A stretch of 64,000 nucleotides of DNA, taken from Devosia riboflavina. Its GTDB lineage: Bacteria; Pseudomonadota; Alphaproteobacteria; Rhizobiales; Devosiaceae. The DNA is taken from positions 1-64,000 of the forward strand of contig NZ_JQGC01000001.1 of NCBI RefSeq assembly GCF_000743575.1, written 5' to 3'. Position numbers and translations under genes: made by a program. Under the pieces are notes generated by a model. The model made no database searches and was not told the origin of the DNA. It saw only the letters and a list, made by a program, of their open reading frames with translations. Shown in pieces: positions 36,144 to 46,577 of this stretch. The stretch's first letter is position 1. The number at the start of each line of letters is the position of its first letter.

Positions 36144-39100
36144 TTATTCGGCGGGCTTGGCCGGCGTGGCCCCGGCCTCGTCGTGCTCATGATCATCCGG
36201 CGCCTTGGGCAGGAAGCGGCGGGTGAAGGCGCTAAAGCTGTCGATATAGGTGAGCAGCACCGGCACGACGAGCAAGGTCAGTGCCGTCGAGCTGACAAGA
36301 CCGCCGATCACGGCATGGGCCATCGGCGCGTTCTGCCCGGAGCCTTCATGCAGGCTCAACGCCAGCGGCAGCATGCCGAAGATCATGGCGAGCGTCGTCA
36401 TGATGATCGGGCGGAAGCGCGTCACCCCGGCTTCGACCAGAGCCTCATAGAGGTTCCAGCCTGCCTTGACGTGCTGGTTGGCGTTGTCGACGAGTAGGAT
36501 GGCGTTCTTGACCACGAGACCCATCAGCATGATGAAGCCGATGGCCGAGAACATGTTGAGTGTCGATCCGCCAATCAGCAAGCCCACCATCACGCCGATC
36601 AGCGCGAGGGGCAGCGAACCCATGATGGCGATCGGCTGCAGGAAGCTGCCGAACTGGCTGGCGAGGACCAGATAGATGAAAATCACCGCCAACAGCAGCG
36701 CCGAGCCGATGGCGCCCATCGTGTCAGCGATCTGCTCGACTTCGCCGCCAAAGCTGCTGCGATAGCCCGTCGGGAATTCGAGGCTGTCAACGGCCGCCTG
36801 GAGCTGCGGCGTTACCGTGCCCAGTTCAACACCTGAGAGATAGGCCTCGACGGTCACACCACGCTGCAGGTCCTGGCGATTGATCGTCGCCGGCCCGGTG
36901 CTGGCAACGACTTCCGCCACCTGGCCAAGCGTGATCATGCCATTCGAACCCGTCGCGCCCGACTGGGCGATCGGCAGGTTGCTGATCGCATCGAGATCGT
37001 TGCGCAGGCTCTCCGGCAGCCGGACGACCAGCGAGGAAATCTCCCCGTTGGGCGCCGTCCAGTCCACGACTTCTTCGCCGCTGATCAGCGGCCCCATGGT
37101 CGCGGCCACCTGCGACATAGACACGCCCAGATTATTGGCCAGTTCGCGATCGACATTGATGCCGACGATCGACTGCGCGTCATCAAGGCTCGAGGTGATG
37201 TCGATGAGGCCGTCAATCTTTTCCATCTCCGCCATCAACTGGTCGGCGAGACGGCCAAGTTCAACGAAGCTATCGCCATAAAGCGTGATCGAAACCGGGG
37301 CAGTCGATTGACCGAGGCCAGAGGCCGCCGACACCTGGAACTTGGCGCCGGGCACGGCTTCGAGCAGGCGTCGCGCCTCAGGCATCAGGTCCTGCGGCGA
37401 GCGCGTACGCTCCTCGCTTGAAACCAGGGTCACGGTCAGCGTGCCGGTATTGGCGCCGCTCGAGGCAAGGCCACCGGCGATGGTCGAATAGGTCCGCTCG
37501 ACTTCCGGGATCTGGCGCAGAACGGTTTCGGCCTGCCGCAGCTTTTGCGCCGTGTGTTCCTTGGTCGACCCGGCCGGCGTCTCGGCGGTGACGGTGAAGA
37601 TACCCGTATCCGTTGCCGGCACGAATTCCACCCCAACCCGTGGGAAGAGAGCCAGCGCCCCCACCAGCGACAGCACGGCGATCAGCAACACCGTCTTGCG
37701 ATATTTGAGGCCCCAGCGGATGAGGTGGCGATAGCCCTCGGTGACCCATTCGAAGAAGCGGTCGAACTGCTGGATCGCTCGGCCGACCGGTCCGCGTTTG
37801 ACGTTGGGGTTGGATGCCGGATCGTACCACACGCTTGACATCATGGGGTCGAGAGTGAAGGCGACGAAGAGCGAGATCAGCACCGCAACCGAAACGGTGA
37901 CGCCGAACTGCAGGAAGAACCGCCCCATGATGCCGTCCATGAAGGCGACGGGGAGGAACACGGCAACGATAGAGAGGGTCGTGGCGAGAACCGCCAACCC
38001 GATCTCGTTGGTGCCGTCAAAAGCCGCCTGACGGTGGTTTTTGCCCATGTGCAAGTGGCGCGTGATGTTTTCGCGCACCACGATAGCATCGTCGATGAGG
38101 ATACCCACTGCCAGCGACAGGGCCAGCAGCGTCATCATGTTGAGCGTAAAGCCCAGGAAGTTGAGCGCCACCATGGTTCCGATGATCGAGATCGGCAGGG
38201 TAAGGCCGGTAATGACGGTCGATCGCCAGGAGTTGAGGAAAAGGAACACGATCACGACGGCGAGGATGGCACCTTCGATGAGCATGTTCTGAACTGCATG
38301 GAACGAGTCTTCTACCGGCTTGGCATTATCCACCACGACTTCGATATTGATGCCGGCGTTCGACAATTCGTTGGTGAGAAGGTTGTCGATGGTGCGACGG
38401 ATGTTTTCCGCCACGCCAACCGTATTGGCGCCCTGGGTCTTGAGGATGTCGATCGCCAGAGCCCGCTCGCCATTGAGAATGGCAAGGCTCGAAGCTTCCC
38501 CGGTTCCGTCCTCGATCGTCGCCACATCGCGCAGGGTAACCGGCTGACCGCCCTGATTGCCGACGATGATGTCGTAGAAATCTTCCTGGTTCTCAAGACG
38601 TCCGAGCACCTGGATGGACTGCACAATGCTCCCTTCGGTGATCGAACCGGCGGAGAGGTCGCGGTTCGAAGCCTGCAGCGCCGAGATCACGGCATTGGGC
38701 GCGATGTTGTACGCCGTCAGACGATCGGGATCGATCTGGATATTGAGCTGTCGCGGCACGCCACCGACCACCGACGCGCTACCCACACCCGAAATATTGG
38801 AGAGGCGGGTGACGATAATGTCTTCGGTGAGAGAGGTGAGGTCACGGTCCGAAAGCGTGTCGGAGCTAACGGCGAGCGAGAGCACCGGCAATGCCGACGG
38901 GTCAAAGCGCAGCACGCGCGGATCGCCGGCATTGTCGGGCAAGTCCGCCTTGATCGGGTCGATCTTGTCGCGAACTTCCTGGGCCATCTGCTGGGAGTTC
39001 TGCTCAAGGTCGAAGATCATGAGCACCATGGCCTGGCCCGACTGGGCCGTAGACTGGATGGTGTCGAGACCCGCGAGCGTATTCACGGCGTCTTCGATAG

Positions 39101-39296
39101 GTTTGACGATGTCGGCTTCCACGGCCTCCGGAGAAGCGCCGGGGTAGCTGACCACCACGGCAACGACCGGAAAGTCGATGTCGGGCATCTGCTCGATGGG
39201 CAGGCGCTGGTACGAATAGACACCAAAGACCAGGATCGCGACCATGATCATGGTCGCAAAGACCGGATGGTTGACGCTGATGCGCGTGAGGAACAT
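36144..39296 (-). CDS. RND-family multidrug efflux transporter (HAE1/AcrB-like)
   Basis: This 1050-residue inner-membrane proton-drug antiporter has the typical length. N-terminal [25 protein letters not shown] is followed by a large periplasmic loop, and the second membrane block carries the proton-relay pair in [13 protein letters not shown] repeat of the block follows after residue about 530 ([31 protein letters not shown]). It forms a tripartite pump with the adaptor encoded upstream and a TolC-type outer-membrane protein, which is not in this window. The two genes are 5 bp apart on the minus strand. Confidence 0.93.
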   Translation of the reverse strand: MFLTRISVNHPVFATMIMVAILVFGVYSYQRLPIEQMPDIDFPVVAVVVSYPGASPEAVEADIVKPIEDAVNTLAGLDTIQSTAQSGQAMVLMIFDLEQNSQQMAQEVRDKIDPIKADLPDNAGDPRVLRFDPSALPVLSLAVSSDTLSDRDLTSLTEDIIVTRLSNISGVGSASVVGGVPRQLNIQIDPDRLTAYNIAPNAVISALQASNRDLSAGSITEGSIVQSIQVLGRLENQEDFYDIIVGNQGGQPVTLRDVATIEDGTGEASSLAILNGERALAIDILKTQGANTVGVAENIRRTIDNLLTNELSNAGINIEVVVDNAKPVEDSFHAVQNMLIEGAILAVVIVFLFLNSWRSTVITGLTLPISIIGTMVALNFLGFTLNMMTLLALSLAVGILIDDAIVVRENITRHLHMGKNHRQAAFDGTNEIGLAVLATTLSIVAVFLPVAFMDGIMGRFFLQFGVTVSVAVLISLFVAFTLDPMMSSVWYDPASNPNVKRGPVGRAIQQFDRFFEWVTEGYRHLIRWGLKYRKTVLLIAVLSLVGALALFPRVGVEFVPATDTGIFTVTAETPAGSTKEHTAQKLRQAETVLRQIPEVERTYSTIAGGLASSGANTGTLTVTLVSSEERTRSPQDLMPEARRLLEAVPGAKFQVSAASGLGQSTAPVSITLYGDSFVELGRLADQLMAEMEKIDGLIDITSSLDDAQSIVGINVDRELANNLGVSMSQVAATMGPLISGEEVVDWTAPNGEISSLVVRLPESLRNDLDAISNLPIAQSGATGSNGMITLGQVAEVVASTGPATINRQDLQRGVTVEAYLSGVELGTVTPQLQAAVDSLEFPTGYRSSFGGEVEQIADTMGAIGSALLLAVIFIYLVLASQFGSFLQPIAIMGSLPLALIGVMVGLLIGGSTLNMFSAIGFIMLMGLVVKNAILLVDNANQHVKAGWNLYEALVEAGVTRFRPIIMTTLAMIFGMLPLALSLHEGSGQNAPMAHAVIGGLVSSTALTLLVVPVLLTYIDSFSAFTRRFLPKAPDDHEHDEAGATPAKPAE

Positions 39297-39301
39297 GACC
39301 G

Positions 39302-40498
39302 TCAGTCCTCTACTGTTTGATAGGCCGAACCAGCGGTGAGCTCGGTCAGCGGCGCAGAGACGATAACATCGCCCGCATTGAGGCCCGTCACTTCAACGAT
39401 GGTGCCGCGGTTCCAGGCTTCCCCCGGTTCGACCGCCTGCCGGACGAGCGTGCCATTGTCGAGCCTGAGCACGAATTCGCCCTCGGCGTCTTCGCGCATC
39501 GCCGTTGCCGGCACTGCGATGGCGTCGGCCTTCTCGCTGACGGTGATCAGGCCGGTCGCAAACATGCCGCCGCGCAGGAGACCTGCGTCATTGTCGATCA
39601 GAACATAGATCGGAATGGTACGGGTACCCGTGGCGGCCACCGGATTGACGCGCGAAACCTCGCCTTCAAACGTCTGATTGGCGAGACCCGTCGCTGTCAC
39701 TTCCACGGTCTGGCCCGGCGCCACGAGCGCGCTCGATGTCACCGAACCGGACGCCTGGAATTCCATGTCGTCGAGATTGACCACGGTAAAGAGTGCTGTG
39801 CCCGTCCCAATGGTCTGGCCGGCTTCAACAGAACGCTCGGAAACCACGCCGTCCATCGGAGCACGAACGGTGGCATTGCTCAACGCTAGCTCGGCCACCG
39901 ACACGGCGGTCGAGAGCGCCGTCATATTGGCCTCAAGCGCCGCGGTAGCGGATCTCGCCTGTTCTAGCGCCGAAGGGCTCGTCAGTCCTTGGCGTGCCAG
40001 TTCTTCAGTGCGCTCAAGCTGCTGCTGCGAAGAGACCAGTTGCGCGCGCGTCGCATCGGCCGTCGCTCGCTGCTGCGCCAATTGCAATGAGAGATTGGCC
40101 GGATCGATCTCGACCAGCACCTGACCCTCTTTGACACTATCGCCGGGCCGAACCGCAACGCTCAGAACGCGACCAGCGGCCTGTGCCGCCACAACAGCCT
40201 GCTTGGAGGGCACCAGCGAACCGGTAACCCGCACCGTCTGGCGCAGAACCTGCGGCGCAATCGTCGTTGTCTCGGATGACAAAAGCTGCCGCACGACCGG
40301 CGCTTCTTCTGCAACCTGGACAGGCGCGGGCGCGGGCGGACGCGTCAAGAAGAACACGACGCCGCCGACAACGATCAGCCCGAGCACGATCCATGGCCCG
40401 ATCCGCCGTTTGGGCTTGAGGCCCTCGGCGACCCGGCGGGCGTTTTCTTTTTCCCGCTTGCTTTGTGCCCATTCGGGCTTTTCATGGGCTGTGGTCAT
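39302..40498 (-). CDS. RND efflux periplasmic adaptor subunit
   Basis: This 398-residue membrane-fusion protein has an N-terminal cytoplasmic stretch, one membrane anchor (GPWIVLGLIVVGGVVFFLT, about 33-51), then lipoyl and barrel-sandwich parts (RVLSVAVRPGDSVKEGQVLVEID), a helical hairpin (about 130-195) and a beta-barrel domain. Unlike AcrA it has no lipobox and is held by a membrane helix. It is the first gene of the pump operon, divergent from a two-component system that may regulate it. Confidence 0.9.
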   Translation of the reverse strand: MTTAHEKPEWAQSKREKENARRVAEGLKPKRRIGPWIVLGLIVVGGVVFFLTRPPAPAPVQVAEEAPVVRQLLSSETTTIAPQVLRQTVRVTGSLVPSKQAVVAAQAAGRVLSVAVRPGDSVKEGQVLVEIDPANLSLQLAQQRATADATRAQLVSSQQQLERTEELARQGLTSPSALEQARSATAALEANMTALSTAVSVAELALSNATVRAPMDGVVSERSVEAGQTIGTGTALFTVVNLDDMEFQASGSVTSSALVAPGQTVEVTATGLANQTFEGEVSRVNPVAATGTRTIPIYVLIDNDAGLLRGGMFATGLITVSEKADAIAVPATAMREDAEGEFVLRLDNGTLVRQAVEPGEAWNRGTIVEVTGLNAGDVIVSAPLTELTAGSAYQTVED

Positions 40499-40809
40499 GG
40501 AGAGTGTCCTGATAAAATGGGGTCGATTGATAGTCTATCGGCCTGTGGGCACTGGCCTATCGGGGCATAAATGGGCGGAGGGAGCGCGAGGGCGGCGTCG
40601 CCCGGCGCAGATGTCGCAAACTGTCGGCCAAGGCTGTGTCCAGTCCAGGATTGGCGCAAGGTCCGGAGAACCGGCCGCCGCGGTGTCAAAATGCTCGCAT
40701 CGGGGTCCTTTTCCATTGTCCATATTGCCGCAACATTGCGAAACTGCAAAGTCCGCGCAATGCAATGGCAATCATTGTCAGACATAACCCCGTCCATGAT
40801 GAGGTAGCC
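40499..40809. other. Divergent promoter region between efflux operon and two-component system
   Basis: 311 bases with no supported gene. The region close to 40735-40800 is AT-richer and precedes the response regulator start; the efflux promoter would lie near 40500-40560. No clear operator palindrome found. Confidence 0.4.
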
Positions 40810-41478
40810 ATGCGTATACTTTTGGTGGAGGACGAGCTCGATCTGGCACGGGCGTTGATCAGTGCTCTCGAACGCCACGACATTCTGGTAGATCACGTTT
40901 CAACGCTGGAAATGGCGCTCGAAGCGGTCGAAAATGCTGTTCATTCCATCGCGGTTCTCGATCGCAAACTGCCCGATGGCGACAGCCTGACGATCATTCC
41001 GCAATTGCGCCGGGCGCAGTCCGGCCTGCCGATCATCGTGCTTTCCGCCCTCGGCTCTCCCGAACATCGCATCGAAGGCCTCGAAACCGGCGCCGACGAC
41101 TATCTTGCAAAGCCCTTTGTCGTCGACGAACTGGTCGCCCGCATTCGCGCCCTGATGCGCCGTCCCGCCATGATCGCGGATATGGGTATTACGGTGGGCA
41201 AACTCACCTTCAATCTCGGCGATGGCACGGCCACTGCTGCCGGCGAGCCGATGACGCTGACCCGTCGCGAAGTGCTCGCCCTCGAAGTCCTGGTGCGCCG
41301 CGCCGGCCGAACCGTGGCCCGTTCTGCCCTCGAAGAAGCCGTCTATGGCTTTGACGACGAAATCGCCTCGAACACGCTCGACGCCCACATTTCCCGGCTG
41401 CGGCGCAAGCTGGCTCCGGCCAATGTCGAAATCCACAGCATCAGGGGGATCGGCTACCTTCTAAGGGCAACCTCATGA
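40810..41478 (+). CDS. Two-component response regulator (OmpR/PhoB-like)
   Basis: The protein has 222 residues. The receiver domain shows VEDELDLARAL, the phospho-acceptor aspartate in AVLDRKLPDGD, VLSALGS and DYLAKPF (switch lysine). The C-terminal winged helix (about 130-220) includes TLTRREVLALEVLVRRAGRTVARSALEEAVYGFDDEIASNTLDAHISRLRRKL, typical of OmpR/PhoB regulators. The ATG at 40810 follows GATGAGGTAGCC. It overlaps its sensor kinase gene by 4 bp. Divergent from the RND pump operon, so that pump is a likely target. Confidence 0.92.
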   Translation: MRILLVEDELDLARALISALERHDILVDHVSTLEMALEAVENAVHSIAVLDRKLPDGDSLTIIPQLRRAQSGLPIIVLSALGSPEHRIEGLETGADDYLAKPFVVDELVARIRALMRRPAMIADMGITVGKLTFNLGDGTATAAGEPMTLTRREVLALEVLVRRAGRTVARSALEEAVYGFDDEIASNTLDAHISRLRRKLAPANVEIHSIRGIGYLLRATS

Positions 41479-42821
41479 AGCGCCGGGCCCTATCGCTGCG
41501 CCTCGTCCTCTCGCGCGGCCTCATCGCCATTCAGATCGTGGTGCTGGTAGGCTTCACGCTCGTGGCCGCAGTGCCATTCCTGCTTGCGATCAGCGCCCAG
41601 CAGGGGCTCGATGAAGGCATCGTGGACGACATCGTCCGCTCCGCGCAACGTCTCGAGGATGGCAGCTTTTCTCTGGAGCCCAATTCCGACCTGCAGGAAG
41701 CCTTCGAGATCTATCCCGATTTCTGGTTCATCATGGTCGATGCGGAGGGCAATATCCTGCGGCGCGGCAATGTCCCTGCCCCGGTCAATCTCTTCCCGCA
41801 AAACCTGGTCCATGTCTCGTCGGCTAATTTCACCGATTTCGGGGATTCCAAACACCCCTACGCCATCGTCCGGACGCGCAATACCAGCATGGGACGCCTC
41901 TGGGTGATGACCGGCGGCGGCCCGCCCGTCAGCTTCAGCGTTGTCATGAAGACGTTCGGCCATCCCATGTTTATCGGCCTGATCATCCTCTTGTCCGCCG
42001 CAACGGTTCTCGCCATTCCATCGCTGATCCGCAGGTCGCTTCTGGGCGTTGAGCAGATAGCGCGCGACGCCGAGCAGATCGATATCGGCCAGAGCGATGT
42101 TCGACTGTCCTACAAGAATGTCCCGGTCGAACTTATCCCCCTGGTCCGCGCCTTCAACGAGGCGTTGGATCGTCTCGATAGCGGTATTGCCCGCCAGCGG
42201 CGATTCCTCGCCGACGCAGCGCATGAATTGCGCACGCCCATCGCCATCCTGCAAACGCGCCTCGAATCACTTCCCGATAGCCCGGAAAAGCGCCAGTTGC
42301 AGCGAGACTCGGCCCGGCTTGGCGGCATGGCCAACGAACTCCTCGATCTTCATCGCCTGGCACTGTCCCCGGACGGTTTTGAAACCGTCGACCTCGTCGA
42401 CATCGCCGCCCAGGTGACCGCCGATCTCGCACCCCTCGCCATCGACGCCGGCTGCGATATCGAATTCGTTGGCCCCGAAAAACCCGTCGAGGTTAAGGGC
42501 GATGCCTCATCCCTCTCCCGTGCCGTCGCCAATCTTGTTCTCAATGCCATGTCCCATGGCGGCCCGGCGGTAAATATCCGGGTCGAGGTCAATCCCGATG
42601 GCCGTATCTGCGTCTCGGACAATGGCCCGGGCGTCGATCCCGAGCATCGCGAAGAGATATTCTGGCCTTTCCATCGGCTATCGCCATCCCCGCATGGCGC
42701 CGGGCTGGGTCTGAGCCTGGTCTACGACATCATCAAGCGTCATGGCGGCAAGGTCAGTGTAGCCACCGCGCCACAAGGCGGCGCCCTCTTCGAGATCAGC
42801 TTGCCCCTGATTACGGCCTAG
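41475..42821 (+). CDS. Two-component sensor histidine kinase
   Basis: This 448-residue membrane kinase has a helix near 12-40, a periplasmic sensor loop (about 41-155) and a second helix (about 160-182). A HAMP-like linker follows, then the HisKA box ADAAHELRTPIAILQTRLE and the ATPase domain with N box NLVLNAMSHGG, DNGPGV and a G box GAGLGLSLVYDIIKRHGG. It phosphorylates the adjacent response regulator. Its stop codon overlaps that of the convergent SURF1 gene. Confidence 0.92.
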   Translation: MKRRALSLRLVLSRGLIAIQIVVLVGFTLVAAVPFLLAISAQQGLDEGIVDDIVRSAQRLEDGSFSLEPNSDLQEAFEIYPDFWFIMVDAEGNILRRGNVPAPVNLFPQNLVHVSSANFTDFGDSKHPYAIVRTRNTSMGRLWVMTGGGPPVSFSVVMKTFGHPMFIGLIILLSAATVLAIPSLIRRSLLGVEQIARDAEQIDIGQSDVRLSYKNVPVELIPLVRAFNEALDRLDSGIARQRRFLADAAHELRTPIAILQTRLESLPDSPEKRQLQRDSARLGGMANELLDLHRLALSPDGFETVDLVDIAAQVTADLAPLAIDAGCDIEFVGPEKPVEVKGDASSLSRAVANLVLNAMSHGGPAVNIRVEVNPDGRICVSDNGPGVDPEHREEIFWPFHRLSPSPHGAGLGLSLVYDIIKRHGGKVSVATAPQGGALFEISLPLITA

Positions 42822-43537
42822 CGCCGGAGCCGATCGCGCAGCAGCCAGTAGAGCGCGAAGAGCGAAAGCAGCGTCAGCCCGAACCAGGTCAGGGCATAGA
42901 CGAGGTGATTGTTCGAGAAGGTGAGGACGGTCAACCCACCGATCGGATAGCTTTCATCCGTCTTATCCGCATCGACGAAGAACGGCGCCAGATTGTAGAT
43001 CCCACTCGCTGCGCCAATCTCGGCCACATCGCGCGAATACCAGCGCCCGGCATCGGGATCATTGCTGCGCAGGAAGCCGCCATCGGGCTCGCTGGCCCGC
43101 AATAGCCCGGAGACCGCAACCGCGTCGTCAGGCCGCGCTATACCAGCATCCCGTTCCGCGGCTGTCACAAAACCACGATTGACCAACAGTGCCCGACCAT
43201 CGTCCAGCGCCAGAGGGGTCATCACCCAGAAGCCACCGCCATGCACGGTGACTGCCTGGCTCAGCGTATCATCGCCCTCGAACCGGCCACGAACCGAGAC
43301 ACGCTGATATTCGCTGACCTCGGGATCGATTGCGCCCCAATCTGCCTCGTTGAGATCAAGTGGCGCGGCGGTGCTGCGCGCTTCCACCGCCGCCACGAGA
43401 TCGTTTTTCCAGGCCAGCCGCTCGACCTGCCACACGCCTAGGGTCGCAAAACCCAAGGCGCAGACCGCAGCGAAAGCGGCAAAGGCAACGAGGCCGAAGG
43501 AGAGCTTCCGCGCCCCCTGCCCTTCTCGCTTCGTCAT
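42818..43537 (-). CDS. SURF1-family protein, last gene of the cyo operon
   Basis: This 239-residue protein has two membrane helices near the ends (about 14-35 and 208-230) with a large outside domain between, typical of SURF1. It shows GFATLGVWQVERLAWK and the late YPIGGLTVLTFSNNHLVYALTWFGL. SURF1 proteins help assemble heme-copper oxidases, and Surf1-like proteins accompany quinol oxidases in alphaproteobacteria. It is 4 bp after cyoD. Here it takes the place usually held by cyoE, which is absent. Confidence 0.88.
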   Translation of the reverse strand: MTKREGQGARKLSFGLVAFAAFAAVCALGFATLGVWQVERLAWKNDLVAAVEARSTAAPLDLNEADWGAIDPEVSEYQRVSVRGRFEGDDTLSQAVTVHGGGFWVMTPLALDDGRALLVNRGFVTAAERDAGIARPDDAVAVSGLLRASEPDGGFLRSNDPDAGRWYSRDVAEIGAASGIYNLAPFFVDADKTDESYPIGGLTVLTFSNNHLVYALTWFGLTLLSLFALYWLLRDRLRR

Positions 43538-43541
43538 AGCG

Positions 43542-43952
43542 TCAGATCAAGTCTGCCGGGTTCATGATATGGCCCGGCATCATATTGGTATTGAGGTGGA
43601 ACATCACCCACAGTGAGCCCGACAGCGCAATCACGATCACTATGATGGTGAAGATCGCCGCCATCATCGTCCAGCCGCCTTCGGACTTGGTGTTCATGTG
43701 CAGGAAATAGACCATGTGCACAAAGATCTGCACCACGCCGAAAGCCATGATTACGAGGGTCGCGATCATGGTGTCGGCGATGACATCGGCCATCACCAGC
43801 CAGAACGGAATCGCGGTGAGGATGACCGAAAGCGCGAAGCCGATGAGATAGGTACGGCGCGTACCGTGATCGTGCCCGTCGCCATGCGCATCGGGATTGG
43901 GGTGGGCATGCGTGCCCGAAGCTAGCGTGTCGTGAGAGGTCGAAGCGCTCAT
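43542..43952 (-). CDS. cyoD: Cytochrome bo3 quinol oxidase subunit IV
   Basis: This 136-residue subunit has a hydrophilic histidine-rich N-terminus (THAHPNPDAHGDGHDHG) and three membrane helices. LIGFALSVILTAIPFW and FGVVQIFVHMVYFLHMN are CyoD hallmarks. It stabilises the oxidase. The start at 43952 overlaps the cyoC stop (ATGA); an upstream frame to 44033 is a shadow of cyoC. Confidence 0.92.
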   Translation of the reverse strand: MSASTSHDTLASGTHAHPNPDAHGDGHDHGTRRTYLIGFALSVILTAIPFWLVMADVIADTMIATLVIMAFGVVQIFVHMVYFLHMNTKSEGGWTMMAAIFTIIVIVIALSGSLWVMFHLNTNMMPGHIMNPADLI

Positions 43953-44578
43953 CGCAGCATCCCCATGAGATAGACAACCGTAAAAACGCCGATCCAGATG
44001 ACGTCGAGGAAGTGCCAGAACATCGACAGACACTGCACGCGGATCTTGTTGGCGGGGACCAGGCCCTTGGCGCTGATTTGCACCAGCAGCGTAACCAGCC
44101 AGAGAATGCCGAAGGTCACGTGGAGGGCGTGCGTGCCCACCAGCACGAAGAAGGCCGACAAAAAGGCCGAACGCTGCGGCACCGCGCCTTCATGGATCAT
44201 GTGGTAGAACTCATAGAGCGTCAGCCCCAGGAACACCGCGCCCAGGAGGCCGGTGATTACCAGCCAGACCAGCGTTCCGGTCTTCTTGCCCTCGTCCATG
44301 TCGAGCATGGCAAAGCCATAGGTGATCGAGCTGAGGAGCAGCGCACCTGTGCTGACAGCCACCAGTTGCAGGTTGAACAGATGCTCCGGCGACGGGCCGG
44401 CGGCGAAATTGCCGCCGAGCACGCCATAGATGGCAAAGAGCGAGGCGAAGATGAGACAGTCGCTCATCAGGTAGATCCAGAACCCGATCTGGGTCGAGCC
44501 ATGCGGAGCGTGGTGATGCGGCACCAGTTCATAGAACTGCGGGGCTTCGCCCTCAGCGGTTGTTGCTTGTGAACTCAT
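43949..44578 (-). CDS. cyoC: Cytochrome bo3 quinol oxidase subunit III
   Basis: This 209-residue subunit has five predicted helices. Hallmarks are GFWIYLMSDCLIFASLFA and GTHALHVTFGILW. It starts 1 bp after cyoB in the minus-strand operon. It lacks catalytic cofactors and supports the stability and proton supply of the complex. Confidence 0.93.
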   Translation of the reverse strand: MSSQATTAEGEAPQFYELVPHHHAPHGSTQIGFWIYLMSDCLIFASLFAIYGVLGGNFAAGPSPEHLFNLQLVAVSTGALLLSSITYGFAMLDMDEGKKTGTLVWLVITGLLGAVFLGLTLYEFYHMIHEGAVPQRSAFLSAFFVLVGTHALHVTFGILWLVTLLVQISAKGLVPANKIRVQCLSMFWHFLDVIWIGVFTVVYLMGMLR

Positions 44579-44579
44579 C

Positions 44580-46577
44580 TTAGCGGGCTCCGCTCAGAAG
44601 GCGCGTGCGTTCGTTCTCGACGTCGGCAATAGCCTCGACCGGGATGTAATAGTCACGGTCATAGTTGAAGGTGTGGATGATGGCGGCGCCGATGAGCGCG
44701 ACGAAGCTCAGGATGGCGAGCCACCACATGTACCAGATGAGGGCAAAGCCGAGCACGACGCTGAGCCCCGCGAGGACCACGCCCGTGCCGGTATTGCGCG
44801 GCATGTGGATTTCCATAAAATCCTTGGTCGGACGCTGTGCATGCCGCGCCTTCATGTCGGCCCAGGCATCATTGTCGTGAATGATGGGCGTGAAGGCGAA
44901 ATTGTACTGCGGCGGCGGCGAGGACGTGGCCCATTCGAGCGTGCGGCCATTCCACGGATCGCCGGTCGTGTCCCATTCCTTGTTCTTGCCAAAGATGGAG
45001 ACGCCAAACTGCACCAGCATGGCCGCAATACCCGCGGCGATCACCAGCGCACCGATACCGGCGATGATGAACCAGATTTGCAGCGATGGGTCGTCGAACG
45101 TGCGCAGGCGCCGGGTAACGCCCATGAGCCCCAGCACATAGAGCGGGCCGAAGGCCAACCAGAAGCCGACATTCCAGAGCCAGAACGAGATCTTGCCCCA
45201 ATAGGTGTTGAGCTTGTAGCCAAAAGCCTTGGGCCACCAGTAGTTGATGCCGGCAAAGATGCCGAACAGCACGCCGCCAATGATCACATTGTGGAAGTGC
45301 GCCACGAGGAACAGCGAGTTGTGCAGCACGAAGTCGGCCGGCGGCACGGCGAGCAGCACGCCGGTCATGCCACCGATGGTGAAGGTGAGCATGAAGGCGA
45401 TGAGCCACATCATCGGCAGTTCGAAGCGGATGCGGCCCTTATACATCGTAAAGAGCCAGTTGAAGATTTTGGCACCTGTAGGGATCGAGATGATCATCGT
45501 GGTGATGCCGAAGAACGAATTGACGCTGGCGCCCGAGCCCATAGTGAAGAAGTGGTGCAGCCACACAAGATAGGACAGCACCGTGATCACCACGGTCGCA
45601 TAGACCATGGACGTGTAGCCGAAGAGGCGCTTGCCCGAGAAGGTCGAGGCGACTTCCGAGAAAATGCCGAAGCACGGCAGGATGAGGATGTAGACTTCCG
45701 GGTGACCCCAGATCCAGATGAGGTTGATATACATCATCGGGCTGCCGCCGAAATCGGCGGTGAAGAAATTGGTGCCGACATAGCGATCAAGCGCCAGGAG
45801 GGTCAGCACAGCGGTCAGGATCGGGAAGGACGCGACAATAAGCACGTTGGTGCAGAGCGAGGTCCAGGTGAAGACCGGCATCTTCATCAAGCTCATGCCC
45901 GGGGCGCGCATCTTGATGATAGTCGCGATCAGGTTGACGCCCGAGAGAGTTGTGCCGACGCCCGCCACCTGCAGCGCCCATATATAATAGTCAACGCCCG
46001 ATGCAGGTGAATGCTCGATCCCCGACAATGGCGGGAAAGCCAGCCAGCCGGTCTGCGCAAACTCGCCGATGAAAAGGCTCATCATGACCAGCACGGCACC
46101 ACCGGCGGTCATCCAGAACGAGAAATTGTTGAGGAACGGGAAGCTGACGTCGCGCGCGCCGATCTGCAGCGGCACCACATAATTCATGAAGCCCGTGATC
46201 AGCGGCATGGCGACGAAGAAGATCATGATCACGCCATGTACGGAGAACAGCTGATCATAGTGGTGGGCGTTGAGGTAACCCTCATAGCCGTTGAAGGCGA
46301 TGGCCTGTTGTAGGCGCATCATCAAGGCGTCGGCAAAGCCGCGCAGCAGCATGACGAGACCGAGCACCATGTACATGATGCCGATCTTCTTGTGGTCGAC
46401 GCTGGTGAACCACTCTTTCCAGAGATAGGACCAGAGCTTGAAATAGGTCAGCGCGCCAACCACTGCGAGGCCGCCCAGCACCACGACGATGAAGGTCACG
46501 ACGAGGATCGGCTCGTGGATCGGCAGGACGTCCCAGGTGAGACGCCCGAAAATGAAGGACCAGAATTCGTTTGTCAT
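44580..46577 (-). CDS. cyoB: Cytochrome bo3 quinol oxidase subunit I
   Basis: This 665-residue catalytic subunit reduces oxygen and pumps protons in the inner membrane. Heme/copper ligands lie in [41 protein letters not shown] and [12 protein letters not shown]. The quinol-oxidase N-terminal and C-terminal extra helices are present, consistent with its length. It overlaps cyoA by 4 bp. Confidence 0.96.
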   Translation of the reverse strand: MTNEFWSFIFGRLTWDVLPIHEPILVVTFIVVVLGGLAVVGALTYFKLWSYLWKEWFTSVDHKKIGIMYMVLGLVMLLRGFADALMMRLQQAIAFNGYEGYLNAHHYDQLFSVHGVIMIFFVAMPLITGFMNYVVPLQIGARDVSFPFLNNFSFWMTAGGAVLVMMSLFIGEFAQTGWLAFPPLSGIEHSPASGVDYYIWALQVAGVGTTLSGVNLIATIIKMRAPGMSLMKMPVFTWTSLCTNVLIVASFPILTAVLTLLALDRYVGTNFFTADFGGSPMMYINLIWIWGHPEVYILILPCFGIFSEVASTFSGKRLFGYTSMVYATVVITVLSYLVWLHHFFTMGSGASVNSFFGITTMIISIPTGAKIFNWLFTMYKGRIRFELPMMWLIAFMLTFTIGGMTGVLLAVPPADFVLHNSLFLVAHFHNVIIGGVLFGIFAGINYWWPKAFGYKLNTYWGKISFWLWNVGFWLAFGPLYVLGLMGVTRRLRTFDDPSLQIWFIIAGIGALVIAAGIAAMLVQFGVSIFGKNKEWDTTGDPWNGRTLEWATSSPPPQYNFAFTPIIHDNDAWADMKARHAQRPTKDFMEIHMPRNTGTGVVLAGLSVVLGFALIWYMWWLAILSFVALIGAAIIHTFNYDRDYYIPVEAIADVENERTRLLSGAR

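Noticed and set aside
38034-39320. 428-residue plus-strand frame
   Set aside because: Antisense to the RND transporter gene; histidine- and aspartate-rich composition is typical of shadows of GC-rich genes.
44673-46010. 445-residue plus-strand frame
   Set aside because: Antisense to cyoB, which is unmistakable.
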